From assembly GCA_903813345.2 (NCBI GenBank), contig CAIIXF020000008.1, positions 31,272,867 to 31,336,866 on the forward strand: a stretch of 64,000 bases of DNA, written 5' to 3'. The notes below the pieces were generated by a model, which searched no databases, was not told the DNA's origin, and was given only the letters and a program-made list of their open reading frames with translations. Each line of letters starts with the position of its first letter. Position 1 is the stretch's first letter. This stretch comes from Owenia fusiformis (Eukaryota; Annelida; Polychaeta; Sabellida; Oweniidae). Positions 1-14,900 of this stretch are shown in pieces. Position numbers and translations under genes: made by a program.

Positions 1-744
1 GGATTGACCAGAATATTCAAATTGTTTTTGTAATTCAATACAAATTGTTTCAAAATTTTGCTTAATTTAGGTCAAATCTGTAAATACGTAGCAATTTAGA
101 AACCGATGTCAAATTGTGGTGAAGTAATATTACCCCAAACAAAAAAATTTGAGTGTCACAAATTGTTTCAATTAAAATGTATGCCAAATTTCATGAGGAA
201 ATTCTTATTGGATTTTTTTCTACAACACATTAAAGTGGGCGACAAAATTGTGTGTGGTGTACTATGTTCTCTTTTTGTATTTCTAAATAGTTTTAAGCGC
301 TGCTTAATACTGGTTTATCCAGTAAAGTGAATAATGGATACACTCCCCTCGACAAGTTTGGCAACCTTAGCTCCCCCATTGAACTACGTGTTAAAGCCCC
401 TTTATATTTGAATTTTTATTTACTTACCCTGCTATGAAATTACTTATTGTATTGATGGAAACGTAACCTGACTTTATTTCCAATACCTCCAAATTTTCCC
501 AATTTTTTCCTCAATTATAATAGGTCGAAAATTTATGATAAATTTTTGAATTTTTAAAAAACATCTTTCCCATGTAAACCAATGGGAAATGGTAGGTTCG
601 GGGGAAATCAGAAATCAGGATATCTATTCAGTATAATATCCAGCAAAAAATATTTTTATATAGAAAATTAAATTATCTAACTTTTTTGTGCACTAAGTGT
701 TTAGTTTACTTGATGAATACGAAATCTGTAAGTTGTTGTTTGGC

Positions 745-803
745 GTCGGGTTGAGCCTTCTGACCCCAGATTCGGGTCAGTTTGGGTCGGTGTGACACCT
801 CTA
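745..803. repeat. Partial copy of the gggtcgggt / tagaggtgtcac repeat
   Basis: The segment contains ggtcg and gaccc motifs and ends in gtgacacctcta. It matches the right half of the complete element at 19975-20424. I do not see its left end. Confidence 0.5.
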
Positions 804-1224
804 CTCATTTGTTATCTGATTTTTCTTTGTTTAAAAAGCTTTTGTACATATACTAGCAGCCCTGACCCTCATGGTAAAAAGTAATATAGATTGAGTTATC
901 GTTTAAACTTATTAAACATCTCAGGTGCGAAGAAAATTGCTTAGGATACTAATATGTTTGTTGAAGGACCAAAGAATCACATTTCATGGATAATAATGTT
1001 ATTGCTAATGGACGTCACACCTGTGACTCACATAATAGAAACATTGTAAAATTACTTTTGCATTCTGTATTACTTACTTAAATGTATGAAAATGGTCTAG
1101 ATGTTTACATTACATTTTTCACATGCAAATTCTCAGTCCAATGCACAAAGTTTTGGTTAAGATAATATGCAGAATTTCTTTCCCAAAGTCAGTATAAGGA
1201 ACAGCATTCTCCAACACTTTGGAA

Positions 1225-1497
1225 ACCCATACATACTTATACATGTATGATGAGTCACACCAACTTGTAGATATACTCCAACCTACACATACTCATACCT
1301 ATCCATACTCATACCAAATCATACTTACTGATGAGTCACTCCAACTTGTATGCAATACTCAAACCTACATATACTAATACCTACACATACTCGAACATGC
1401 ATACTCATACATACTTATACATGTACTTAACTGATGAGACACACCAACTTGTAGACATACTCATACCTACATACACTCATACCTACACATACTAATC
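1225..1497. repeat. Tandem repeat of about 80-100 bp, three units
   Basis: The unit contains gatgagtcacaccaacttgt followed by runs of catactcatac. Its anchors lie near 1249, 1331 and 1432. It is a degenerate array in the intron before exon 1. Confidence 0.7.
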
Positions 1498-1588
1498 TCA
1501 TGTTTGGTGTGATATATGGCACATGTTATAACTCCTATTGGTGATAACTGTCTATTGGTGATGTGAATTTTGTATTTTCTCATTTTAG

Positions 1589-2974
1589 GTCATGATCCTC
1601 GTTCACAAAACAAATGCAGACTGGTGGCAGATCAGACAAGCCTCGGGTCAAGAGGGCTTCATTCCAGCCAATTACGTGAAAGAATACCAACCAAAGGTTG
1701 TGCGGAAGACAGTCCAGAAGCCTGTCAAGGTCAAAGATGTCATCAAGGTCAAGAAACCAAATACAAAAGCTGGAACTGGCGAGAAAAGGAAAAAAGGAGG
1801 AAGTATAAGGAGAACTCCATCAAGTAAGATTATCATTGTTGCAATACGGAATCTATCCTAAAGTGTACTTTTTCGCAGTATTGAATCAACAAGCAATGAT
1901 AGTTGAAAATATATTTTATCCATTGAATCAGTACTGTAAAACCTGTGTAAATTGAACAATTTTTGCCGAGAAAAAAATATTCAGTGTTGGTAGGTGTTCA
2001 CTACAGAGATTGTAATTTATACAGTAGTCAGTATGGTATGTGCGGTTGAAGGGTGTCTGCTAGAGACAGGTGTTCACAGAGGTGTTCATTGTTCACTATG
2101 ACAGGTTTTACCGTTATAATTTCGATATTTAATAAGTTTGCAAATCACTCCTCATCCTATGAATTATTTATTTGTATGCTGTCTACTTTTATTTATACTT
2201 AAAAGTACAATAAATACTTAAACGTACAATAAAAACTGTCAAAGGGGATACCGCTGTAAGTGAAACACGTTTCAGAAATCCACAACCCATTGATTCAACA
2301 TTAACTCAAAACCTTTTAAAGTGGAACACCTCTAAAGTAGAACACCTAGAGGCACCACTTTTAAAGATTTTAATGATACTATAGTATTTAACAATAAAGT
2401 ATTTAATTCGTTTAATGCATTTAGAACTATATCGATTTTTTTTTTCACTACTTACAAGTATATTGCTTGACTTATATTGCTTGATCTGTTTTCAGTTCGC
2501 TCGGAGAAAAACCTTCATTTTGACAAAGAGAATGTTGAGCAGAGGCAACAAGGCATCAACGCCACCTATACTAGATTGTGTAAACTAGCTAAGGTAACAT
2601 ACACAAAGTGACATAAAATTCCAACCATCTACTTTTGAATTATCTTGGAAATTCAGTGTTGGAAACAATGCTATATTTAAATATAAATTAACTTGGGTGT
2701 ATAGCGTGTAGAAATCACTTTAATTGACTCGATGTTTTGTCATTTGATATTTCTTATTAACGATAATTATTTTTTGAAAAAATAGAAAAAGTAATATTCA
2801 TATTTTTATGGTAGACAAAGATACCTGATTACACGGTCAAATTACTTAGATGTTACTAAGAATTTAATTATCATTGATATATTTTAGGCAAGACAAAGAT
2901 ACCTGGATGACGCCGTCAAGTTATTCCGATTTTACCGAGAATGTGATCAGATTGAAACCTGGATGGCTGATAAG
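1589..2974 (+). CDS. Spectrin exons 1-3: SH3 second half, linker, end of repeat 5, start of repeat 6
   Basis: Exons are 1589-1823, 2496-2593 and 2888-2974. Exon 1 follows an acceptor in a T-rich tract and opens with the SH3 strands VMILVHKTNADWWQIR and then GQEGFIPANYVKEYQ, including the WW pair and the ANYV motif. The first SH3 half (ALYDY region) is not in the window, so it must lie on an upstream exon. After the SH3 comes a basic linker rich in V, K and P (KTVQKPVKVKDVIKVKK), typical of beta-heavy spectrin. Exon 2 starts with the codon split by the phase-1 junction and runs through the end of repeat 5. Exon 3 contains RFYRECDQIETWMADK, helix A of repeat 6. Confidence 0.9.
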
Positions 2975-5900
2975 GTAAGCACACTGGGAGGGGGAAAATG
3001 TGATGAAGCACTGGGGGGGGGGGGGGGGGTAGTAGTGGAACGCATAGTACCTCAGTGGCTGATTTTTTTGAAGGGTCATAAATGCATCATATATAAGGTA
3101 CTTGGTAAATTTTGTGTATATTTAACAACTAACGAGGCACAAAAATGTGTTCACTTTTGGTAGGTGTTCACCACAGAGAGGTGATTTTATACAGAAGTCA
3201 ATGGAGTGTTTGCTAAAACTGGGTGGTCTCTAGACTCAGGTGCTCACTAGAGAGAGGTGTTCACTATGACAGGTGTAACTGTATATGGTATACATAAGCT
3301 ATCTATGAAATAATCCTACATTATTCTTGAGAACCATACCAGGAGGTCATTAACAGATACTTATAAAGCCTCATATATTGCAGATATTGATATAATGGCG
3401 TTGTTGTATTAACCGAACAATAGCATTAAGGAATACATAACTTTATGAAGTTATTGTTAATGATCTCATGGGTGGCTGTTGTATTATGAAAGGACACAAG
3501 TGTATCACATACGAGTTAATCTATCTTATGCCTGGTCACATTTGTCCTGATTCAAGAAGTATGGAATATGAATTTTATTCCAAGGAAAATGGGGCCTTTT
3601 AATGAGAACATTTGTGTACACAGGGAATTGGTACTAAAAGTACTAAAGAAATATATCCTTAATTGCTCCTTTTATTAAGCACATTGAATAAAAGGGAAAT
3701 TGAATCACTTCCTTGAGAAATATAAATTGGTCATGATGTAAATGTTCGTGTAATGAACACTCTCAATTATATAGAATTTCAAGAACAACAGGCAGGTCAT
3801 TCCAATTTTAGAGAGAGAAAATCTGGAATAGGCTTGGCTAGAAATTGTGATATGACATGAGCCTTGACTTTATTGAAATTCTTCACACATTTGTCAATAT
3901 ATTATACATTGATCCTATTTGTCTGCGTCAAAAATATTGTACATTGATCAAAGTCGTCTGCGTCAAAAAGAAGAAATCAATTTTCGTGCTCTATATTGAC
4001 ATTGGAATAGTTTCGTTGTTTACTGTATATATTTTTGTATATCAAGTGAGAAATGGTTGCAACTACTGTGGGAGTTTGGTGTGACTCCTGTTGGAGATGG
4101 GTGTGACTCCTGTGGGAGATGATTTTAACTTCTGTGGGAGATTGGTATGAAAACCGTGGGAGATGGTATGACTCCTGTGATAGATAGGTTCAACTCCTGT
4201 GGGAGTTTGGTATGACTCCTGTGGGAGATGATTGTAACTTCTGTGGGAGATTGGTGTGACTTCTGTGGGAGATTAATATGACTCCTATGGGAGTCGGTTG
4301 TGATTCCTGTGGGAGATGGTATTATTCCTATGGGAGATGGGTGTAACTCCTGTTGGAGTTTGGTGTGACTGCTATGGGAGATGGTATTATTCCTGTTGGA
4401 GGTGGGTGTAACTCCTGTTGGAGTTTGGTATGACTCCTGTTGGAGATGGTATTATTCCTGTGGGAGATGGGTGTAACTCCTGTTGGAGTTTGGTGTGACT
4501 GCTGTTGGAGGCAATTTGGCTGTGGATGGTTTTCCATATAGACTGAGACGATTGATTGATAATTTAATCGCATAAAACTGCTTTTTTTTCTTTTTTCTTG
4601 TCTATTCTTTGTTGTTTTTCCTTTTCCTCATACAATGGAATGTTATATTATGATAGTCGATTATATGAATTCATGAATGTTTATGCTACTATACCTGATG
4701 TTTTGTTTGTGTCTAAATGTCAAGTTATTATTATGTTATATCTGGTAATGAAAACTCATAAATCGAATATCCAGGTATTAACTTGCAAGGAGGATATATC
4801 AAGGTTCTACAGGGTGTCAAATAAATTTGTTCTCCCCCACTTGAATTTATCGTCCACACAATGTTGCAAAACTTTTTTGTCTGTATGATATCATGAATTG
4901 TTTTCCAGCACATAAAAACTAGGCTTGATGGAGCAACTCCAAGAGAAGTTTCAGATGACTAGCTTAACTAGGAACACTTTTATGTATAAAAGTTCATATT
5001 TTTGAAATTAAGGTGGAGAACATATTTATTTGACACCCTGTATATTTGTTGTCATTTGTGAGGAGTTTCATGTTCTAGAAGTGGAATTAGTAAGGAATCT
5101 AAATCAATAAGATGTGTAGTAAATCCACTAAATTGTATTACATTGAGATACAAGGAAATCAGACAGTTTATTAAGGGAACCTTTGGCACGGAATAAATCC
5201 TTAATGAGCTTAATTATTATCTGTCTCCTAAAATAGTTCGCATGTTAGCTTCTTGTATGTTTTTGAGTAATTTTTGCAATATTACTGGCAGTGATTATGA
5301 CATTTTCTATCTAAGTCTAACAGGATATCTTATATCTAAGACCTTATTACTTTTCTGTGGCTTATCTGGGCAGATCACATATGCCAAGAACTCCTCCATT
5401 CCTCACTGATGAGGATTTTTTGTCCCATGCTCCCCGTGTTGAGAAATATTCTCACCAGTCAATGAGAGTGTAACAAGGACATGTTATTATTTGGATGTGT
5501 AACGCTGCCAACAGTACAATGGTTTTGGCTACGAAACCGTGAAATATGGCACCGTATGGTACTGTAGACTCAAACAGTACTGTAAAGTACTATAATGGGC
5601 GGTTCTATACAATATATAATATTGGCCATTTCACCTGGATCTTCTTTATTAAATGTGTTTTGAATGAGGAAACTCATTAGCAGACACCAGGGAAATACCA
5701 GTTAATAACATGGTAGACTGATTAAGAATTGAAGGACAGGGACATGTTACGAACATGATGACTATCAATACTTTATAATGGAGCCTACAACTCTGTAGTT
5801 ATTAATACCTGTTATAGATATTCACTTTCAATTAATAAAAGGAAGAAGAATATCAATGAACAACTTGAAGAGACTACAGTGACTTCTACTTTAAGATTCT

Positions 5901-8900
5901 CAGAAAACCCCTGTAGGATGAAGGCTACAGGTTCAACATGTTTAGTAATCTAAAATTTAGTCATCCCATTGTCTCACACGTTAAAAGTCATTTTTCTAAA
6001 CTGAACGCCCCCAGACTCAAATACTTTTTGCTGGGTCCCCAGAGCAGGCCGGCAAAGTCAGCTTTTACCAAGGGGGTTCACTTTTCAAAAGTGGGTTCAC
6101 ATTTGACATTTTGGCCCAAATCACTTGAAAAGTGCGCAGAATGGTGAAAAGCTGCATGGTTTTGAAAGAATTTTGGGCTAGGAGTCAAACTCCCCTGGCA
6201 GCTACAACTCCCCTGGCAGCTACAACTCCCCTACGTGCCTGCCAGGGTATTCGGAAGGGTTTCATGGAAGGGTTTCTGTACCATTAACATCAACATTTCC
6301 ATGCTTTCCATAGAACTTTAAAGAAATAAAAGATGCATTATGTATGAGGAAATGGTTTTATCATTTACACATCATCATCTATAAACCATAACTCATTTCT
6401 TCATGGAAACCTCTTGATCGATCAAGGTATTTCATACCAACATAAATATGCCCTTGTAGACTTTGTCAACAAATCATTTTTGTACATTAACTGCAGTTTT
6501 ATGATTTATGGCCTTTGGTTTCTTGGCTAAGGTATCCCATTGACTCCTATTGACAACCTTGTAATTGGCCACCTTTTATACCTTAACATGATTGCTAATT
6601 TGTGGAGATTTTGATGTTCTCATGATTTCTTATACAAGGGTCGATCCAGAAGTTCTGATAAAAATGCTTTAACTTTGAAGTTTATCGGCCTATGTATATT
6701 TGAATAAGTAATATCCTATTCTGATTCAACTTTGACTCTATTTTCCATTGTACATAGGACTTGTTTATTCCAAGAGTGATAATGAATAATAATAGGATCA
6801 ATTAAATGGTTAATCCTTTAATGATCAATATGTCATTTTTATGACGTTGGAGAATGAATAAAAGATATACGTATGTATATATAAAGGGTGTTTGATCTTC
6901 TACATGTTTAATAACTTATCGAAGGCTGAAGAACTTATATTGAAATAGAAAAAATCAATTTCCCAATTGGCCAAATTTGTAAGATACTAGCAGGGCTGAA
7001 AGTCTTTAAGTCTCCAATTTTTTTCACAAATTGAATATGTTTTCTAATTCATGAGCAGATTGTCTATTTGACTCAAGCTTTCAATTAGAATTAATAATGT
7101 AAAGGAACATATTGTTTTATGTGTTTATTTACTTCTCATAAAATATTGATAAAGGAGGTCTAGTTATGACAGACACAAATGCACAGTAATCTATCCCATA
7201 AAGATTTTATGATTACATCATGGGTTTTTAAATACCTTCTGTCTTGACGGTGTATAACCTGCCTAATTTTAATCACGTTTCCTACAAATAAGAGTGTTAG
7301 CAACATGTCTGTTTGCTTTATTCCTTGCTGATTCCACTCTCTTTGCTGAATTCTGTGTTTCTTTTATGATTTTTTACGGGTTCATCTCATATTGGGCAAG
7401 GCATTAACTTAATGATTGTATCTGACAATTTACCAATTACAGTTGCCTTGATATAAAGTATTGATTATGGTTCGTTATTTGTTCTTTATTTGTCATTGAG
7501 TAGTGAGTACATTCTGTACTTTAGTGTTAATTGGAGGTCCGCTTTGGTGAGCAAAAATTAGGCAATAGGCAAACTAAATGATAAGGCAAAATTACCATAG
7601 TATTTCTTCTATGCTTTTATATCACCATATTTTTCATGATTCCCGTGACATTTTCTTATAAGTTTATCAGTGCAATTTTAAATTCATAACATTTTGTATT
7701 GTCCTCCCATGGCCTATTCTCAAGGCACTAATGACATACACAAAAGGATATCATCATTACGCTCTATGTGTTATCGCTAAATTGTCCTCATGTGTATATT
7801 CAACATAATCACATCACATTTCCAGTCATGTTTTTCACAGAAATATGAGATAAATATCAGAAAGGCCACTGGGAGATAAAAAAACTGGCAGAAAGTTGAT
7901 GCTTCAAAATTCATCTGAAACCAAACATAACTAACATGTCACATGTATGGAACCATATACTTTGTTACCTTTACTCAAGTATATAAGTTAGGCCAATAAT
8001 ATACACTTTAACCTATGCGGATTATTCAGCTGTAGCATTAAAACTAGTATTGTTTCACATTTAGGGTAAAAAGAATGAGGGGTAGTAGCATATTTTGACT
8101 ACCATTGACAGGATTTTGAGAATGAGAAGAAAAATTTGATTCAGTGCTTATTTTAAGAAGGTTTATAATGTTTGACCATAAAGTACCTTAGAAATGAAAA
8201 AAAATGAGTTCATGTACTTTTGTTGAGTTCTCTACCAATGGGAATATTTTGGTTTTATAATTTTAAACAAATGACTCTGTCGGAATAATATGAGTTGTTT
8301 TCTTAGTCTTTTGTTGAGCTTCTACCTTTGGGAATAGTCTTATTAATGTTATTTTGTCCAACAGTTTACATAGAAGTTATCGCATTATAACTTATATTAT
8401 TTGTCCATGGGGCTTATATAGAATTTGTCTTATTTAACCTCACATACTTTGTCTTATATTTTAAATTCTGCAGTTTTAGTCTATTAATCACATTCCTTAG
8501 AAAAATCAAGTCACCAAAGTGTGTTTCCTAATTACTTAGCTTGAAGAGGAATCTTTTAAAGTAGTTATAACTAAAGAAAAGGTTAAAACAAGTTTATAAA
8601 TAAGTAAACTACTTACTTTTGTTGTTCATGGAATGATTTAACCTCAGACACGCCAAGTTCATGATGCTTTACTGATCTCTGTTCAGAATTAGCTTTTTAT
8701 TGTCTATGGATATGTAGATCTTATTTCAGCTTTTGTGATATTAGAAAGAATATATCCAGTGTCTTTAATAACATCAGGTTTCTCAACGCTTCTTGAAGAA
8801 TCAATCCTTATGTAATGCAGTACAATGAAACCTGTCTATACGAACACCTCTCTAATTCAAACACTTCTCAATGTGAACACTTTCTATCTCCCATAGACTC

Positions 8901-11900
8901 ACATATTAAGAAAAGTTTGAAATGTGAACACCTTCTAATTTGAACACTTTTGGCTTGTCCGAGTGGCACTCAGATTTATCATGTTTTACTGTAATGTAAT
9001 TATATTTACATTCATAATGTTTTCATTTAAATGAATATCTTCATTTATTTAATAATTAGTTTTATTAAGTACATGAACTATTACTAGAAAATTCATCTCT
9101 AAAAAATTCACCTCTGAAATATGATATTCATGCAAATTTTGATTCGATGTTATTCTTTGAAACTAATCCTGTTTCGTAATATTCAATTGTATTTTGATAT
9201 ACAGCTCATGATGACTTCTATTTCATATTCTGATTATTGATTTCCAAGTTGATGTCTCCAATAAATCCAATGTTTGAATTAAACAATTTCTAGTTAATCC
9301 AGAGTCTTTATATCTCTGATAACTTACGTTAAACGTACTATGAGCTACGTATGAATAAGAATTCAATATTCCAGGGTTAATGTGTATCAATACATGATCA
9401 AATTAGAGATTGACTTTCCCTATTTAATCACGTTCACATTCTTGTATATTTTGAACATTCAGACCTACATACCCTTGTAGACCTTAATCATAGACCTCTG
9501 CCCTCTTCGAATCTGAGGTAATTCTATGAACTAGTCTTAATCCAGTCAGACTTAGTGCAATGCAAATCAACACCATATCCCCCCTATCTCACATTGAAAT
9601 TCATAATAAGGGCAATTTTAAAAAGCTGCATTGAGATCGTTAAGATCATCACACCATGATCAAATCTGAAAAATCATCTATTGTAATTAGAGTATTGTAG
9701 CCTCAGCTGACATGGAAACTCAGGGTACTCGGGATTCTGTCACATTTATTGATATTTTCCTTATTTATTGTTGTATATATTGTTACAATGTGAATATAAG
9801 TTTGTACTGCTCTTAGAGTTAAGTAGTCAAATTTCCTGTCGAGTAATCCTATTTTCATACCAATAGCTTATAACAGTATACAAATCAATTCCCATCGTTG
9901 AAGATGCTCTCAAACTTATTTTTATGTAAAATTTTATATTATTTATTTGTTCCAGTCTGGTTATTTTCTTGCTGTAATATTGTCAGGGGATCTCTTTGTT
10001 TATGTTTTTAATGCATAATTAAGTTGATAGATATGTCAGTATGTTAACATGCTATATTGTGTATTGATTGTAACCATCCAAGAGTTCAGGGGGTTATAGA
10101 GAATGCTTCCATATGTCTGTCCGTCTGTCAATCAGGGCAAAATTTAGGGTATCTTCCACTTGACATTTTATCTGTGGTGATTTTATATTTTATTTATAAA
10201 TACTTTGACCATGACACATTTTCTTTTGACCATTTTTCTTTAAGACAGTCATTTGAAAAAACTATATCTTTGCTTTAACTCTAAAAGTAGCATAGTGATT
10301 TTGTAGATATTTCATATATGTTTTAACATGCAAGAATGAATTTTTTTTGATAATTTACCAAGGAGGATTGTCTCCCAGAGTGCAACATCAATATATGGAG
10401 ATGTCGTGGTTCAAAATTCGAATTCAAACAGCCGCCATTTTGTTCACTTCAACATTTGAATCGTCAATTTTGGTCTTATTATCCCACCGAACGAAGTTCG
10501 AGGGGATATAGAAAAGCCGTCCGTCCGTCCATCTGTCCGTTCGTCCGTCCGTTCGTCCGTCCGTTCGTCCGTCCGTTCGTCCGTCCGTTCGTGTGTCCGG
10601 GCAATAACTCATATACCGGTTGACGGATTTCATTCAAATTTTATAGGCTTATGCCTTATGGGTGTAGGACCTCTGCTCGAGAAGGAATTTTCAATATGGC
10701 CGCTAAATTCAAAATGGCGGCCATTTTTCGGAAAAAATATAATCATTGATTACTCAAATACTAGTGGATGGATTTGGTTCAAATTTTATATGCTGTTGCC
10801 CCGGTACAAAGGAGCCTTGCTGAAGAAGACATTTTCAAGATGGCTACCATATTTCAAAATGGTGGCCATTTTTTGTAAAAAAAACGTTATCTTTGATAAC
10901 TCAAGTACCATTGAATGGATTTGGATCAAATTTTATATGCTGTTGCCTGGGTACAAAGGAGCGTTGCTCAAGAAGACATTTTCAAGATGGCCACCGTATT
11001 TCAAAATGGCGGCCATTTTTCGTAAAAAAACTTTATCTTTGATAACTCGAATACCATTGAATGGATGTGATTCAAATTTTACATGCTGATGCCTAGGGAC
11101 ATAGGAGCTCTGTTCGAGAAGGGATTTTCAAGATGGCAGCTAAATTTCAAAATGGTCGCCATTTTTCATAAAAGAATGTAACCTTTGATAACTAAAGTAT
11201 CAGTCGACAGATTTGGATTAAATTGTATATGCTGAGGGCTTTGGTCATAGGAGCTCTGCTAAAGGAGAAATCTAAAGATGACAGCTGAATTTCAAAATGG
11301 CAACCATGTTTCATAAAAACACAATCTTTGATAATTTATATACCAGTGGATGGATTTGGCTCAACTTTTATATGGCCACTATTTACCAAAACATGTTTTG
11401 TTCGGTGGGATTTGCTACTCTGTGGAGTTGCTGTTTTTCTAGTTTCTCACAAGAAATAATCGAGATATTGGTTTGAATATTTATTTTGAATTTATAGTTG
11501 GTTATAATTTCAGAAAATAACGATATTTTGATGTTTTATTGTTGGAAAATATCGAGTTTCGATCCTGGGAGCCAATCTCTCTTGATAATTTACCTAGCGT
11601 GGTGGCCATTTTGAGTAATGATTTCTGGCAGTATTGTCTCTCTCTCATTTATTGTTTGATGGTCTTGGCATTGCCATTTTTCTAACTAGGGCACATCCAA
11701 CAGAAAATATTCGTCGTCGGGTCATGGCTATTTTATACATATTCTCTTTAAGTTTAAATAAAATGACAGATCTTCGGCATTTCTTTACAATTTAAAATGT
11801 TCACTTCATGCTTGTTAACTCCATGTCTTGCTTATGCCACTCTTTTACACTCTATTCTTCATTTCAAAATGTGACCTCTTTGAACTTTTTCTGATGGGTG

Positions 11901-14900
11901 ATGTTAATAAATCGAGCTGTACTTTAATCATTGATTGATTCTCTCAGTATCCTGATGCATTGAGTGCTCCGTAATTTGCATTTCTCTTTTTTTATTAACA
12001 GGTGAATTATTTATTTATAAGATATGTAACATAACGAAGTATTGCATTTTGTATTCTGCTATTGTATTCATATTCTCGAAACTTGCGAGATATATTTCCC
12101 CTGAGATTTTTCAACTATGAGTGATATTTTGTTTTGGTTTGTCACTACAAGTATTGATGAAATATTGTAATAGTCTGCAACTTTTTTGTGGGTGGCGATT
12201 AGTGGTTGGCAATTGGCGGTCAGTGTCACCAAATCTATCACTTACAAGTTACCTTTTTGTTATGTGTCTAGTAATTACAAGCATCAAACCTTTTAAACGC
12301 GAGATGTCAATTTAATCTTTACTAGCACCTAGACTATAACTCGAATGATCATCCTGTTAAGCTACCGTCAACCTCACAAATACCCTTCGTTTTACCTTGA
12401 ATTAATTGTTACCTAATTTCTTTGCAGTCGTTAACTCTTATTTCTTTTATAGTAACTTCCTTTCATTTTCTAAGTGTCTTTTATTACAAAAGATTATCCT
12501 CCAAGAAGATATAGTGATCATGTTTAGAGGTGACTCTTGTCATGTTAAAAGTCACGATTTCATCCTGACCGCTACCCTTTGAGGATGTGCAGCCACCTAC
12601 TTAATTCACTTTAAGGAATAAAGACTGAGATTCTATGATTTATGGTGCAATACATGACCAATGATTTTTTCTGATTATTTTTGAAGACCAAAATTTTATA
12701 GCGACCGAGGTCTTTGATGGGCAAAAGAAGTATGTGCATTTATGAAATTTCGTGGTCATCGACCCCTATTATAGACCAGTAAATCAATTGTTCTACTTAT
12801 TGTACTGTCATTTATCATATTAGAAAAGACAATAATGCACTGCCCGTAGCCAGGATTTGCAAAGGGGGGGGGTCACTTTTTGAAAAATTCAAGGGGGTTC
12901 ACTTTTGACAACTTTGGTCCAAAATGGACCAAAATCACTAAGTGCTTAGAATGGTGAAACACTGCATCATTTTTAAAGAATTTTTGGGTGGGTGAGGGGG
13001 GGGTTGAGCCCCCCTACGGGCCTGGTGCATAATTGGATTGAGTATAACAAAGCTGTATTTTAAAGAGATCTCTAAATCAATATGAATTCTTGTATCAAGG
13101 TGAACATTTTGACTGAGCCTCTTTGCAATTCAATATGAGGTATATTTCAATTTATATATAGTAATTATACAAATATGTATTATATTATGATTATTGTTAT
13201 TGTTAATATTTAATGAAAATCTATTCATTTTTCTTTGAAATAATGTTAAGAATACCTGTGAAAAGGTTGAACGAGCAATTGATTCAAGTAATTAAAAGCT
13301 ATCCAGATAGATTGGATAACTTTATCATATACAGACAATTACTGATTGCTTTTGTCTTCTGAATAGCAAATATCTATTGCCGTATTGGATTTTAATTGTA
13401 GAAATTTTAATTCAGTTGATCTTGTCTGCAATTCTATTCCTTAAAAATTTTGTCAATGATTTCTTTTTAATAATTTTAATATTCAATCATTCACAGCATT
13501 CTCCGCAGGATTTTTTCTCAAGTGGGTGCAAAATTCTCATTTTCACAATTCAGACCGAAATTGGTCAAAATGTACCCATTTTTCATGATTTTTTTTTCAT
13601 TTTGAAGTGGGTGCATATGGATTTTTAGGTGGGTGCAAGCCTGTTTTATTAGAATCTTAGTTGTGTGCTGCGCCAACTTGCATTTAATGCATTATTGCTA
13701 GGGAGATCTCTGATTCATATAAATCATACAACTCAAAAGTATATTTTCTTACATTCATTAACCTTTCGTTAAGTGAAAATGCTAAATACAAACAGCTAAT
13801 ATCTATTGGGATTTTTACTGTAACATTGTACTCCATTCAATTCTTTTATCGTTGACAATTGATTATCTTGTCTTTAAATGTCAACGCCCTTCCCTGTTGT
13901 GATATTGTCATTGAGCTCTGAAGATTTCCTTTCACTAGAATAGGCTTCTGATAATCTCAAAATAAGCTAATAACGGAATAGACTTCCTAAATATCCGCTC
14001 TTGATTCACAATACGAAAGTAAACAATTCCTAGAAATAGTGCTCTAAGAAAGATATTCCGAGGGGGTTGTTGAACCACAGGGTGAGCCAAAAAGATATTG
14101 CATAAATGTGAGGAAAAATGATTTGGAGTATTTTGGAGACTGATGGCACATAACAGGGTAGCTCCTATCTGATAAACATTTCTCATTTTTATAAAATCAC
14201 ACTGAAACTTGATGCATAGATATTTATCAATGGGGTTTATTGAACACCGATACATATATCTTTTATTGACTCTCATATGTTCTTGGAAAGATATTTTGCG
14301 AGAGGGGGTCGTTGAACCACAGGATGGCCCAAAAAGGTGTGAAGTAAATATGAGGAAAAATTGTGAAAAGGAGGAGTGCAGAAAAGGCTGTCATAGGTTT
14401 CATATTTTTCTTTCGTTTTGATATAATTTGGAGATTTCGTAACATATCTCAACCTATGCAGACTGAAGGGTGCATAAAACAATCAATGAAAATACTAATT
14501 TTGGCCCTCATAATTAGAATTGCAAGGACGATTGTGCTAAAGTGTCTGATCAGTAATCTTGCATAAAATATGACAGCAAATACCTCTTAGAATAATAAAC
14601 TATTACAAAGTGTCAAACCTCTGAGGAATTAAGTAGGCAGACACACTCAACATGCCAGAAAATGCCTAGTCACTTACCAGTTTGATTTTCAATGAAAACT
14701 ATATACATAGTCAGGCCCATAGCCAGGGGCTAGAAATTCATTTAATTCAAAATGTAGTTTTTTCACAATTTTGAGCCTGTTCATGTGATTTTGGCCATTT
14801 TTGGACCAAAGTTGTCAAAAAGGACCCGTCAGAATTTTTAAAAAGTAAACCCCCTTCGCAAAAGCCGTCTATGGGCCTGAAGTAGGCAGACTCACTCAAA

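Larger units (their letters stand above)
1..1588. other. Upstream spectrin intron sequence, no exon found
   Basis: I find no spectrin-like exon here, although the first half of the SH3 domain must be encoded upstream. The stretch is AT-rich. It holds the right end of a 'gtgacacctcta' element near 745-803 and a tandem repeat at 1225-1497. Confidence 0.7.

Noticed and set aside
4060-4520. CRISPR-like array
   Set aside because: Units are contiguous and imperfect with no unique spacers. It is a minisatellite in a eukaryotic intron. The same applies to 21245-21655.
10424-10633. Minus-strand frame with DGRT repeats
   Set aside because: It is a gtccgtccgttc simple repeat read in translation.
10658-11089. 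143-codon open frame with repeated WPPYFKMAAIF-like segments
   Set aside because: It is the 148-bp ggccatttt units read through in one frame, with no independent protein signature.
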